Positions 1 to 6,328 of a stretch of DNA of 36,224 bases are shown here, one piece after another. The DNA lies in the IMG/VR virus record IMGVR_UViG_3300046740_000258, positions 1 to 36,224 of that record. One strand, given 5' to 3'. The notes beneath the pieces are model-generated. The model did no database searches. It had not been told where the DNA came from and saw nothing but the letters and a program-made list of their open reading frames with translations. Made by a program: the position numbers and the translations under genes. Every line of letters starts with the position of its first letter. Position 1 is the stretch's first letter. Source of the DNA: a virus.

Positions 1-505
1 CCAGATGAATGCAATCGGACGCGCCACACGGACGCATCCCGTTGTGGATATTCCACTCGCACTTGTTCGGCATCGCCGAGTCATCGCGCGAACCGGGGCC
101 AAATGCCAAATCTCCCGGCGCTACCCCAGGAGAAGGGACTGCGCCGAACTCCAGCAGAGTCACGGGCGACGACTCAGCGTCTGGAGTCCTTGGCGTCACT
201 TGCCGGGAAGCGTACCCCGAGATGGTGTCGGGCTCCAGGGGAGGCGCTATAGGCGCCGTAGAGGGGCCGAGCGGTTCGAGCGTGCCGTCGGTGAACGATG
301 AGAAGCGAAACCATTCCCCGGGGTGTCCCTCGACGTCCCAGCCCATCGGCTCTCCGCCCTCGAAGTGCAGCCCGCCGACGGTGAAGTCCTTGGCCCAATG
401 ATGCTTGAGGTACGGCGACACCCATGACCACCGCTCTCCCACTCTGCTCTGTGGGGAAGCCGTCTTCGGCGTGGACGGTAAGGCCCCTATCTCTTTGTCC
501 CTCAT
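1..505 (-). CDS. Hypothetical protein, cut by the left edge
   Basis: An open frame runs leftward from ATG at 505 to the window edge without a stop, giving at least 168 residues, so the C terminus is missing. The visible part is rich in Pro, Ser, Gly and acidic residues, with a Trp-rich segment near residues 27-70 and a Cys-containing stretch near the cut end (Cys at about residues 149, 161 and 166) that could bind metal. I recognise no family. Its ATG overlaps the stop of the upstream leftward gene (ATGA at 505-502), the usual coupling in this genome, which supports both reading frames. An internal ATG at 73-71 could start a separate short protein, but the longer frame is fully open. Confidence 0.6.
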   Translation of the reverse strand, partial: MRDKEIGALPSTPKTASPQSRVGERWSWVSPYLKHHWAKDFTVGGLHFEGGEPMGWDVEGHPGEWFRFSSFTDGTLEPLGPSTAPIAPPLEPDTISGYASRQVTPRTPDAESSPVTLLEFGAVPSPGVAPGDLAFGPGSRDDSAMPNKCEWNIHNGMRPCGASDCIHL

Positions 506-885
506 TTTCCAGCCTCCTCCAGCTTTGTAGCTATCCCCTCCCACTCCCTCACAGCCTCTAGAACCTCCCTCGCTCGTACCTTACCTGAACCCCACAAGCG
601 GAGCCTTCTCGAGGCTCGGCCGTGGGCCTGGCGCTCCTCGATGATGAGCCGGGAGGCTTCGGCGGGGGACGTGTTCGGCCATTCCGCGATGCGATCCTCA
701 GCTTCGTGGGGGCCCGCGTGACCAGCTTCATGGGAGCAGGGCAGGGAGCGACGCGCGGTCATCTCCTTCCACGGGGCTCGCGTCTGGCCACGGTTCGGCG
801 AGCCCAGCGGCGACATCGACGGGCAACGCTTCACGGTGTTAGCTTCCCGCCCGATGAAGCCACCCGCGCTCCACTGGTCAGCCAT
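502..885 (-). CDS. Hypothetical Cys/His protein, leftward operon
   Basis: A 127-residue protein of unknown function. The C-terminal 85 residues are charged and helical. In the middle, Cys followed by HEAGHAGPH resembles short Cys/His metal-binding patterns common in phage accessory proteins. The frame stays open upstream to 1338, but that extension is Ser/Arg/Pro-rich and reads like the antisense of the rightward regulator. I therefore start at ATG 885, which has GAGG about 6 bases upstream. A shorter start at ATG 762 (86 residues) is possible. The stop overlaps the start of the next leftward gene. The pair forms a small leftward unit divergent from the regulator gene, a typical temperate-phage control layout. 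Confidence 0.55.
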   Translation of the reverse strand: MADQWSAGGFIGREANTVKRCPSMSPLGSPNRGQTRAPWKEMTARRSLPCSHEAGHAGPHEAEDRIAEWPNTSPAEASRLIIEERQAHGRASRRLRLWGSGKVRAREVLEAVREWEGIATKLEEAGK

Positions 886-1018
886 CGCCATCCTCGAAGC
901 CTTCGGGCGCCAGTCTGGAATCGGAGCCCGTCGATACCTGGAGATTGCCCTCCAAGGGGCCGAGCCCACAGACGAGGAAGACCGGGCGTTACGAGAAGGG
1001 TTCTTTCCGCTGGGGGGA

Positions 1019-1047
1019 TTGACATCTCCACACATTCCTAGCACACT
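1019..1047 (+). promoter_or_regulatory. Candidate promoter element for the regulator
   Basis: TTGACA at 1019-1024 is a perfect sigma70-type -35 hexamer. The matching -10 is poor (CACACT at 1042-1047, 17-base spacer). It precedes ATG 1054 by a short leader. CCACAC at 1028-1033 is the inverted form of the GTGTGG half-site found in the repeats at 1390-1406, so the same protein might bind both places (inference). Confidence 0.3.
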
Positions 1048-1053
1048 TCCCGA

Positions 1054-1351
1054 GATGCCGTCCATTGTTCTTTCGTCCAACCGACTCCGAAGCAAGGCCC
1101 GGATCACCGAAGCCGTGCGCGCCCACCGCTTCGTGCAGACCATGGAGAAGCGGGGGCTGACCTTCTCCGAGGTCGCGCTTGAACTTGCCCGGAAGTTGCG
1201 GCGCAAGGTTCCACTGTCGTCGCTGCTGTCGTGGGTCAAGCCCGCCGATGACGACAACGCGCGAGGTATCCCAGGGGACGCGGCCGAAGCCCTCCGGGAG
1301 TTGTATGGCGTGCCGCTGACTGCCTGGCGTCGGGTCATACCGAAGGCTTAA
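1054..1351 (+). CDS. Helix-turn-helix (Cro/CI-like) regulator candidate
   Basis: About 98 residues. Residues 15-60 contain a predicted helix-turn-helix region (ITEAVRAHRFVQTMEKRG then LTFSEVALELARK). The C-terminal pattern of an acidic linker followed by AAEALRELYGVPLTAW resembles the last helices of small phage repressors, in which a conserved Trp follows the fifth helix. The frame is open upstream to 836, so a longer protein (from ATG 836 or 854) cannot be excluded. I chose 1054 because third-position GC drops just upstream and a TTGACA hexamer lies at 1019-1024. The gene sits between the leftward pair and the rightward early operon, where a lysogeny switch regulator would be expected. The 11-bp repeats at 1390-1422 are a candidate binding site (inference). 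Confidence 0.55.
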
Positions 1352-1385
1352 CGCGCCGTGTCCGAGATTGCGTTAGCCATGTCGA

Positions 1386-1414
1386 TTGTGTGTGGACACA
1401 GTGTGGAGTAAGTG
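1386..1414 (+). promoter_or_regulatory. Candidate early-operon promoter
   Basis: TTGTGT at 1386-1391 and TAAGTG at 1409-1414 are separated by 17 bases, directly upstream of the first early ORF (ATG 1427). Each hexamer matches the consensus only moderately. The spacer contains two copies of the GTGTGG repeat unit, so a bound regulator would occlude the promoter. Confidence 0.35.
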
Positions 1415-1422
1415 TAGAGTAG
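1390..1422 (+). repeat. Three tandem 11-bp repeats (operator candidate)
   Basis: GTGTGGACACA (1390-1400), GTGTGGAGTAA (1401-1411) and GTGTAGAGTAG (1412-1422) are head-to-tail imperfect repeats with an 11-bp period, one helical turn. Inside the first copy, TGTGT-GG-ACACA (1389-1400) is an inverted repeat. The array fills the gap between the regulator gene and the first early ORF, as expected for an operator bound cooperatively on one DNA face. Confidence 0.6.
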
Positions 1423-1426
1423 GCAC

Positions 1427-1570
1427 ATGGAAACGACAAAGACCCAACCGACCTTCCGCCGCCCGGCCTCCCGTCCCCTCGCTGTTCGCCGGTTCCGCCT
1501 GCGCCTCGCCGGCCTCGCGGACGTCAACCGCCTCAAGTACGAGTTGACGATGCAGGCGGTGGCGTCGTGA
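1427..1570 (+). CDS. Small basic hypothetical protein, first early gene
   Basis: A 47-residue Arg-rich protein (METTKTQ... to ...MQAVAS). ATG 1427 follows the operator-like repeats by 4 bases; GAGTAGG at about 1417-1423 may serve as ribosome binding site. The stop overlaps the GTG of the next ORF (GTGA at 1567-1570). I recognise no family. The middle of the protein could form a short amphipathic helix. Confidence 0.5.
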   Translation: METTKTQPTFRRPASRPLAVRRFRLRLAGLADVNRLKYELTMQAVAS

Positions 1571-1701
1571 GCTTCGGGGCGCGATCGGTCAGGGTGTTCG
1601 AGCAGGCCCAGCACGCGGACGGTTCGATCCGCTGGGCGTGGGTCTGGTGGACCATCGGCGACGGGGAGCGGCGCGCGGTCAAGATCGAGTGGGTGCGCTA
1701 G
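1567..1701 (+). CDS. Small hypothetical protein, GTG start
   Basis: A 44-residue protein with a Trp-rich core (WAWVWWTIGDGERRAVKIEWV) that reads like a small beta-rich unit. The GTG start overlaps the preceding stop by GTGA, and its own TAG shares the G of the next GTG at 1701. No recognised family. Support comes from the tight coupling on both sides. Confidence 0.5.
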   Translation: MSFGARSVRVFEQAQHADGSIRWAWVWWTIGDGERRAVKIEWVR

Positions 1702-1910
1702 TGGGCGGCCGGGACATGGGCAGCCTCACGTACCACGACCTCAGCGCGGATGAGCACGAGCAGGCCCTCGACGACGCGGCCGATCCGAATGCCTGCCCGG
1801 ACTGTGACGGCTTCGGCGGTCATGCGGGGAAGGGTCTCGAGTACACGACGTGCGCTACGTGCAATGGCTCGGGCGAGCGCGACGTAACGGAGGTGATTCA
1901 TCATGGCTGA
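1701..1910 (+). CDS. DnaJ-type zinc-finger small protein
   Basis: About 69 residues from GTG 1701 (64 if ATG 1716 is used). It carries two CxxCxGxG motifs, CPDCDGFG and CATCNGSG, separated by about a dozen residues. This is the half-zinc-finger pattern of the DnaJ cysteine-rich domain, and small phage proteins often have this single pair. It probably binds one zinc ion; a chaperone role cannot be claimed because the J domain is absent. The end overlaps the next gene by 8 bases. Confidence 0.65.
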   Translation: MGGRDMGSLTYHDLSADEHEQALDDAADPNACPDCDGFGGHAGKGLEYTTCATCNGSGERDVTEVIHHG

Positions 1911-2232
1911 CGTATCGTTTCCCCGCCTCGAGGCCTCTTGCTCTCACGGTCCCGGGGCCTACCTCACTGGCACGCGCATCTGTACGGCATGCCTTCCCGC
2001 TGACCGTCTGTTCGGCGCTGAGCGCGTGGCGGGCCTCCCGTCTGCCGAGCCCGTCGACGGCCTCCCCCGCCCCCTAGGGGAGCAGCTCACCGACGTCGTG
2101 CGCGCCGCGCTGACGACTCAGGTCATCGCGGGCGATATGACGCCCACGCCCGATTGGGTGGAGGCCGCCGCCCGCAACATCGCCACCGTTCTGCTGGCCG
2201 AGTTCGATATTGACCGAAGGAGGATCCGATGA
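1903..2232 (+). CDS. Hypothetical protein upstream of recT
   Basis: A 109-residue protein. The N-terminal third has a Cys/His set (C13, H15 and a CxxC at about 27-30) that may bind zinc. The C-terminal half is helical (EQLTDVVRAALTTQVIAGD ... WVEAAARNIATVLLAEFDI). No family recognised. It overlaps the genes on both sides, and its last codons contain AAGGAGG, which is the ribosome binding site of the RecT-like gene. Confidence 0.6.
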   Translation: MADVSFPRLEASCSHGPGAYLTGTRICTACLPADRLFGAERVAGLPSAEPVDGLPRPLGEQLTDVVRAALTTQVIAGDMTPTPDWVEAAARNIATVLLAEFDIDRRRIR

Positions 2233-3488
2233 CCGTCACCGACATCGCCACGCGCCCGACGGGCGGCAACCTCAGCGAGGACCAAGTTGCCCTCGTCAAG
2301 CGCACCATCTGCAAGGGCGCCACCGACGACGAGCTTTCCATGTTCGTCCAGACGGCGCAGCGGCTCGGCCTCGACCCCTTTGCCCGCCAGGTGTTCGCGG
2401 TCAAGCGCTGGGACTCGCGCGAGCGACGGGAGGTCATGTCGATCCAGGTCTCGATCGATGGCTTCCGTCTCGTCGCCGAGCGTACGGGGAAGTACGCGGG
2501 CCAGCTCGGGCCGCTGTGGAGCGCGGACGGGAAAGAATGGCTGGAGGTGTGGCTATCGAAGGAGCCGCCCGCCGCCGCGAAGGTGGCCGTCCTGCGCAAC
2601 GACTTCAAGGAGCCGCTGTGGGGCGTGGCGACTTGGGACCAGTACAAGCAGACGAACAAGGAGGGCAATCCCACGGCGATGTGGGGCCGGATGGGGCCGC
2701 TGATGCTGGCGAAGTGCGCCGAATCGCTAGCGCTGCGTCGCGCGTTCCCCAACGAGCTGTCGGGGGCGTACACGGCCGAGGAGATGGCGCAGGCGACGCC
2801 TCCCGAGCCGCGCGAGGAGTACGCGCCCCCCGGCCCAAAAGGGGATGCCGGTACTGCGGTCAAACCCGCGGTCACTGGCCAACCTGCTCCGAGTCAGAAG
2901 CCGGTTTCGACGACCAGTCCTAAGCCCCCCAAGGCGAACACGGTCGCCCATGACGGCACCTTCGCCTCAGCCGAGCAGGTGAAGTTGCTGCACATCTTGC
3001 GGGGGAAGGTCGGGGGGCTCGTCGTGTGCGGGGACAAGAACCCCTGCTCGCCCCCGAAGCGCTGCGCGTATCACGTCCAGCTCGCGGCCTTCAAGGACTG
3101 CGACGGGAAGCCCATCAGCTCGAGCAAGGATTTGAGCGACGCGCAGATCATGAACCTGATCGGCCGGTACAAGGCGAAGATCGACCAGCAGGGAGCGCGG
3201 GCAGCCGAGCCCATCGACATCGGGGCGATGCCTCAAGGCTTCTCGCGGGCCGAGTCCTCGAAGCTCTCCGCAATCGAGGTCGCTGACCTTCGCACGAAGC
3301 TCATGGATCAGGACTTCGACGAGATGCAATGGTGTCCCGAGCTTTTCGGCGTCGATCGGCTCGACCAGCTCGACAAGGCAGCAGGGGCGACGGCGCTACA
3401 GCTTCTCCTCGCGCGGGCGAAGGGCCCCGACGACTACGATTACGCGCTGGAGGCGGCCCGAGAGAAGGGGCTGGTGCCACCGAGATGA
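2229..3488 (+). CDS. recT: RecT/Bet-family single-strand annealing protein
   Basis: A 419-residue DNA recombination protein. Residues 15-190 carry the Bet/RecT hallmarks: a helical N terminus, KGATDDELSMFVQTAQRLGLDPF with QVFAV just after it, then the IDGFR segment with the Y-G-pattern beta region, and WGRMGPLMLAKCAESLALRRAFP near the core end. Such proteins coat and anneal single-stranded DNA during phage replication and recombination. The family is usually about 260-340 residues. Here about 200 extra residues follow a Pro-rich linker (about 195-235) and include several Cys and His in the region CGDKNPC...KRCAYH. No partner exonuclease (Exo, RecE or YqaJ type) is recognisable nearby. AAGGAGG lies just upstream of ATG 2229. 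Confidence 0.9.
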   Translation: MTVTDIATRPTGGNLSEDQVALVKRTICKGATDDELSMFVQTAQRLGLDPFARQVFAVKRWDSRERREVMSIQVSIDGFRLVAERTGKYAGQLGPLWSADGKEWLEVWLSKEPPAAAKVAVLRNDFKEPLWGVATWDQYKQTNKEGNPTAMWGRMGPLMLAKCAESLALRRAFPNELSGAYTAEEMAQATPPEPREEYAPPGPKGDAGTAVKPAVTGQPAPSQKPVSTTSPKPPKANTVAHDGTFASAEQVKLLHILRGKVGGLVVCGDKNPCSPPKRCAYHVQLAAFKDCDGKPISSSKDLSDAQIMNLIGRYKAKIDQQGARAAEPIDIGAMPQGFSRAESSKLSAIEVADLRTKLMDQDFDEMQWCPELFGVDRLDQLDKAAGATALQLLLARAKGPDDYDYALEAAREKGLVPPR

Positions 3489-3703
3489 TCGACGACCTCT
3501 GCATCTACTGCGGGCACACGGCCGAGCAGCACACGGGCACAAGTGGGGAGGACGACTGCGACGCCTGTTTCGACCAGGGAAAGGTGGTCATCTGCGACCG
3601 CTTCCGCGACGAGCCACCAGAGCCTGACGGCGAAGACTTCCGGGGAGGGGAGGCTGCTGCCTACCAGAGGGAGCGGATGGAGGAAGCTAGGAGGCTGAAG
3701 TGA
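3485..3703 (+). CDS. Small zinc-binding acidic protein
   Basis: A 72-residue acidic protein starting with CIYCGHTAEQH and followed by CDACFDQGKVVIC, giving about five Cys plus His that could bind one zinc ion. The C terminus is a charged helix. The start overlaps the recT stop (ATGA). I know of similar short Cys-rich proteins in phage early regions but no assigned function. Confidence 0.6.
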   Translation: MIDDLCIYCGHTAEQHTGTSGEDDCDACFDQGKVVICDRFRDEPPEPDGEDFRGGEAAAYQRERMEEARRLK

Positions 3704-3963
3704 CCATCTTCAAATACGCCATCGGCATCACGGAAGAGATCTCGATCCCTATGCCCGTCGGCGCGGAGATTCTTTGCGTCCAGGAACAGCGCGGCTTCCC
3801 GTGCATCTGGGCCCGCATCAACGAGCGGGCCGCGATGGCTCCCCGCGCATTCCAGTGGCGCGGCACCGGGCACCCGGCAGATGGGACGGGCCGCTACGTG
3901 GGCACGATCCAACTCGGCGCGCTCGTCTTTCACTTGTTCGAGGCGCCGACCGTTACCGCTTAG
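3700..3963 (+). CDS. Hypothetical beta-rich protein upstream of integrase
   Basis: An 87-residue protein from a GTG start overlapping the previous stop (GTGA). The sequence alternates hydrophobic strands (ISIPMPVGAEILCVQEQ, YVGTIQLGALVFHLFE), suggesting a compact all-beta fold. No family recognised. It ends 58 bases before the integrase ATG. Confidence 0.6.
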   Translation: MTIFKYAIGITEEISIPMPVGAEILCVQEQRGFPCIWARINERAAMAPRAFQWRGTGHPADGTGRYVGTIQLGALVFHLFEAPTVTA

Positions 3964-3969
3964 GTCGCA

Positions 3970-4017
3970 GAAGGACCCAACCGAAGGACCCCGCCCATGG
4001 GGGAATGGGCGAAAGGG
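3970..4017 (+). promoter_or_regulatory. Leader hairpin and repeat before integrase
   Basis: The 58-base gap before the integrase holds two direct copies of GAAGGACCC (3970-3978, 3983-3991) and an inverted repeat CGCCCAT (3992-3998) / ATGGGCG (4005-4011) with a 6-base loop. The hairpin abuts the ribosome binding site GAAAGGG (4011-4017) of the integrase, so it could modulate integrase translation (inference). Confidence 0.45.
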
Positions 4018-4021
4018 TGCC

Positions 4022-5062
4022 ATGGACCGACACAAGATCGAGGCGGCGCTTGCCGTACTCGGAGCGGAGTTGCGCGGCCTGGATGTGACGCGAGATAGCA
4101 CGTGTCAGACGGTCGGACAGGTCTACATGCGGTTCCGTCGGTCGCGCCCTCATGACCGCGCGTGGACGCTAGTGCGGGGCCTTCTGCGCCCGTTCGTCGT
4201 GCGCTACTGGCGTGAGCCCTGCGAGGCGATCGGCGTCTCGGCCTGGGACGCCCACCGGAAGCTACGAACAGCGGAGGTGACGCGGCTGGGGCGGCCTCCG
4301 TGCGGCGCCACGCTTAACCTGGAGCTCGCCCGGGCCAAGCAGCTGTTCAAGTGGGCCGTGTCCCGAGAATTGATCCGCGTGAACCCGCTCGAAGGCGCGA
4401 AGCGGGAGGCGGCCATCTCGGCCCGGGAGACGTGGCTCACCGCCGGCCAGGTGGACCAGCTGCTCTGCGCGGCCCGGGAGGATCCGTTCCTGACGGCGTG
4501 GATCCTCATCGCGGTGGGGACCGGCATGCGGATGGGGGAGATCATGTCCTTGCGGTGGGACCGCATCTCGCCGCTCGGGGTCGTGATCTTGAACGCGCGG
4601 AGCACGAAGACCCGGACCCGGCACGTCGTCGCGCTCCCGGCCTCGGCCCTGGCCGCCCTCGAAGCCCTCCCCAGATCCATCGGCTGCCCGTACGTGTTCA
4701 CCAACCCCTCGCGGGACCGCCGCTACAACCCCTGCACCATCCGCCGTTGGTTTCGGCGAGCTGCCGAAGATGCGGGTCTTGACGCGGTCGTGGCCGAGGG
4801 GGACGTGAAGCTTCTGTGCCACGATTGTCGCCATACGTTCGCTTCGATCGCCGACTCTCGCGGAGCCTCACCGACGGCGATCCGAGACGCCCTCAACCAC
4901 GCTTCGTTGGCGACCACCGCGCGCTACATGCACCGGGCGCGGGCGGACGGCGCGCTGGCCATGGCGCTGCTGATGGACCGACGCCCCGCGCAAAAAAGTG
5001 AACGGGTGGGCGCGCGAAAGCTTGACGTCTCGATTTCGACGGGAGTACAAAGATCATCGTGA
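4022..5062 (+). CDS. int: Tyrosine recombinase (phage integrase)
   Basis: A 346-residue site-specific recombinase for integration into the host chromosome. The core-binding domain covers about 25-130 and the catalytic domain about 135-310. Visible catalytic residues are R170 (GTGMRMGE), K196 (STKTRTRH), H267 and R270 (CHDCRH), H293 (LNHAS) and nucleophile Y302 (TARYMH), so the set is complete. The frame is open back to 3881, but ATG 4022 with GAAAGGG upstream gives a normal N terminus. The first 20 residues are short for an arm-binding domain. It lies inside the early operon and reads with it. A promoter-like sequence and a palindrome cluster sit at and after its 3' end, so attP may be there (inference). 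Confidence 0.93.
   Translation: MDRHKIEAALAVLGAELRGLDVTRDSTCQTVGQVYMRFRRSRPHDRAWTLVRGLLRPFVVRYWREPCEAIGVSAWDAHRKLRTAEVTRLGRPPCGATLNLELARAKQLFKWAVSRELIRVNPLEGAKREAAISARETWLTAGQVDQLLCAAREDPFLTAWILIAVGTGMRMGEIMSLRWDRISPLGVVILNARSTKTRTRHVVALPASALAALEALPRSIGCPYVFTNPSRDRRYNPCTIRRWFRRAAEDAGLDAVVAEGDVKLLCHDCRHTFASIADSRGASPTAIRDALNHASLATTARYMHRARADGALAMALLMDRRPAQKSERVGARKLDVSISTGVQRSS
5022..5051 (+). promoter_or_regulatory. Candidate promoter inside the integrase 3' end
   Basis: TTGACG (5022-5027) and TACAAA (5046-5051) are separated by 18 bases, a good sigma70-type match. Transcription would start in the palindrome cluster at 5059-5151 and drive the small-gene operon that begins at 5171. Confidence 0.45.
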
Positions 5063-5151
5063 CGCTGTTGATCCTGAATCGGAGTCCCGTCCGCAGCTGT
5101 GACCCGCCCGACAGCGTCACAACTGCGGACTGTCCGCTGCGGGCGGGACTC
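5059..5151. repeat. Nested inverted repeats downstream of integrase
   Basis: Three interlocking inverted repeats fill the only real gap in this part of the operon. GTGACGCTGT (5059-5068) pairs with ACAGCGTCAC (5111-5120), a perfect 10-base match. GTCCGCAGCTGTGAC (5089-5103) pairs with 5116-5130 at 14 of 15. GAGTCCCGTCCGCAGC (5082-5097) pairs with 5136-5151 at 15 of 16. Because the arms compete, alternative structures are possible. Candidates are an attP region with recombinase/excisionase sites, an operator, or a structured leader RNA. No T-run follows, so a simple terminator is unlikely. Confidence 0.65.
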
Positions 5152-5170
5152 GGGAACAGGAGGCGCGCCG

Positions 5171-5326
5171 ATGCGTGATTTCATCCGAAAGCGTGGCAGG
5201 GTCCGACAGCCTAACGCAGTAAGCCGGAAGGGCAAGCGCGGCGTCACCCCCTCCCGGGTACGGGCTGCCTTGGTGAGGGTCCTGGGGGCGTTTGCTGCCC
5301 CCGTGGCGAAGGCGATGCGGTCGTGA
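5171..5326 (+). CDS. Small highly basic protein
   Basis: A 51-residue Arg/Lys-rich protein (MRDFIRKRGRVRQ... to ...KAMRS). ATG 5171 has AGGAGG at 5158-5163, 7 bases upstream, a strong site that marks the start of a new translational unit after the palindrome cluster. Its position just after the integrase would suit an excisionase-type protein, but no winged-helix pattern is visible, so the function stays open. Confidence 0.55.
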   Translation: MRDFIRKRGRVRQPNAVSRKGKRGVTPSRVRAALVRVLGAFAAPVAKAMRS

Positions 5327-5460
5327 GCCGCCGCCCAATCCGCCTCGACGCCTTCCTCTCTCCTGAACCCCCGGGGTGGCTAGGGGCCCTGGCTCTCGTG
5401 GGCATCGTGGGGACCCTCGCCTTTGTCCTGGCGGGGCTGGCCCTTGGAGTAGGGCTTTGA
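5323..5460 (+). CDS. Small single-pass membrane protein
   Basis: A 45-residue protein from GTG 5323, overlapping the previous stop. After a polar N terminus, residues 20-45 are almost entirely hydrophobic (LGALALVGIVGTLAFVLAG and onward), forming one transmembrane segment that reaches the C terminus. The function is unknown; small early membrane proteins in phages can act on host membranes or in superinfection control. It ends by TTGA overlap with the next ORF. Confidence 0.5.
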   Translation: MSRRPIRLDAFLSPEPPGWLGALALVGIVGTLAFVLAGLALGVGL

Positions 5461-5663
5461 AGTCCCACAGCATTCAATGCGACTGCTGCAGCCACGACCG
5501 CGAGGATCATGTCGAGGAGGGGCCATGCAAGTGCGGCTGTAAGGGCTTCTTTCGCCAGGGCGCGGCCTATTGCGAGAACCCCAAGTGCGACGGGAGTTGG
5601 TGCGCGGACAAGCGCCGCGAGCAGGAAGAAGCAGCGGCCCGCTACCGACAGAGGAATGACTGA
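5457..5663 (+). CDS. Cys-rich zinc-binding protein, TTG start
   Basis: About 68 residues, starting at TTG 5457, which overlaps the preceding stop (TTGA). It has about nine Cys in the patterns CDCC, CKCGC, CENPKC and WC, plus two His, enough for two zinc ions. The C terminus is a Gln/Glu/Arg helix. The TTG start is inferred from the overlap and because upstream sequence in this frame covers the membrane-protein gene. Confidence 0.5.
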   Translation: MKSHSIQCDCCSHDREDHVEEGPCKCGCKGFFRQGAAYCENPKCDGSWCADKRREQEEAAARYRQRND

Positions 5664-5776
5664 TGAAGCCCACCAAGCTCATGACCGCCGCCGACCTCTT
5701 AGGACCCAAAGGAGACCGCTTGCTTCGCCGTTTGCGCAAGTTGATCCGAGAGCTCAAGCCACGGGAGTGGAACTAG
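5663..5776 (+). CDS. Small basic hypothetical protein
   Basis: A 37-residue protein (MKPTKLMTAADLLGPKG then an Arg/Leu-rich helix, ending PREWN). The start shares the A of the previous TGA (TGATG). The next gene starts immediately after its TAG. No family recognised. Confidence 0.4.
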   Translation: MKPTKLMTAADLLGPKGDRLLRRLRKLIRELKPREWN

Positions 5777-5992
5777 ATGGCCACCGAGGCGCCGGATTGC
5801 CCCGAGTGTGGGGCTGGGTGCGGGACGCCCGTCAACAGCGAATGCGGCGTGGAGCGCGGACGCTGGCATGGTCCTGACGACGCGAACCTGAAGTGCCCAG
5901 CGTGCGGGACGGGTTGGGTAGGTGACGACATCGACGTAGCCGACGCCTGGCGAGCCTTCGTGGAGTACGAGCAAAGCCAGGTGGGCCGATGA
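5777..5992 (+). CDS. Restriction-alleviation/Lar-like zinc-ribbon protein
   Basis: A 71-residue protein with CPECGAGC, then a second pair CPACGTGW, and a C-terminal segment DIDVADAWRAFVEYEQ. The layout of two CxxC knuckles followed by an amphipathic 'AWxxF' helix resembles the small Lar-like zinc-ribbon proteins of phages. The similarity is in pattern only, so the role in restriction alleviation is a guess. It overlaps the next gene by ATGA. Confidence 0.5.
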   Translation: MATEAPDCPECGAGCGTPVNSECGVERGRWHGPDDANLKCPACGTGWVGDDIDVADAWRAFVEYEQSQVGR

Positions 5993-6153
5993 AGCCGACG
6001 GGTATGGTCCGGATGACGGTTCGCCTGCCGGACTTGATCCGCGACCACATCAAGAACCGGGCGCGCGTGCTCGGCATCGACCCCGGCACGCTCATCATGC
6101 GGGCGGTCTGCCGCGCCACCGACAAGGCCCTTAAGCGCGAGCTCGGCTCATGA
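5989..6153 (+). CDS. Ribbon-helix-helix DNA-binding protein
   Basis: A 54-residue protein. VRMTVRLPDLIRDHIKNRARVLGIDPGTLIMRAVCRA has the Arc/CopG/MetJ-type arrangement: one beta strand with alternating polar and hydrophobic residues (MVRMTVRLP), helix A (DLIRDHIKNRARVLG), a turn, then helix B (GTLIMRAVCRATDKAL). Such proteins dimerise and bind repeated operator half-sites. It is a candidate binder for the palindromes at 5059-5151, 12802-12821 or 15650-15681 (inference). It overlaps both neighbours by ATGA. Confidence 0.65.
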   Translation: MKPTGMVRMTVRLPDLIRDHIKNRARVLGIDPGTLIMRAVCRATDKALKRELGS

Positions 6154-6326
6154 CCTTTCGGTGCGCGTGGATGCCCTGCCGTCGCGTAGCTCCCAAGCCC
6201 TCCCCGGGCTGGCGGTACTGGTTCGACGAGGTGGACCAGGAGGAGTGCGGGGTGTGCGCGGAGCATGACCTTCGCTCGAGCAACCAAGTCGAGATGTTCA
6301 TCAGCCCCCGTGGGGTCGCCCTGTAG
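6150..6326 (+). CDS. Small Cys-containing protein
   Basis: A 58-residue protein starting MTFRCAWMPCRRVAPKPSPGWRYWFDE and ending with a CGVCAEHD zinc-type knuckle and a short beta segment (VEMFISPRGVAL). The two Cys pairs probably bind one zinc ion. It overlaps the preceding gene by ATGA; the replication gene starts 2 bases after its stop. Confidence 0.55.
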   Translation: MTFRCAWMPCRRVAPKPSPGWRYWFDEVDQEECGVCAEHDLRSSNQVEMFISPRGVAL

Positions 6327-6328
6327 TC

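Noticed and set aside
622-1041. Rightward open frame opposite the leftward gene
   Set aside because: Arg/Pro/His-rich composition typical of a shadow, with no ribosome binding site or coupling.
886-1338. Leftward open frame extending the 502-885 gene to 278 residues
   Set aside because: The extension is Ser/Arg/Pro-rich and antisense to a plausible helix-turn-helix protein; it shares third codon positions with that gene, so its openness is expected.
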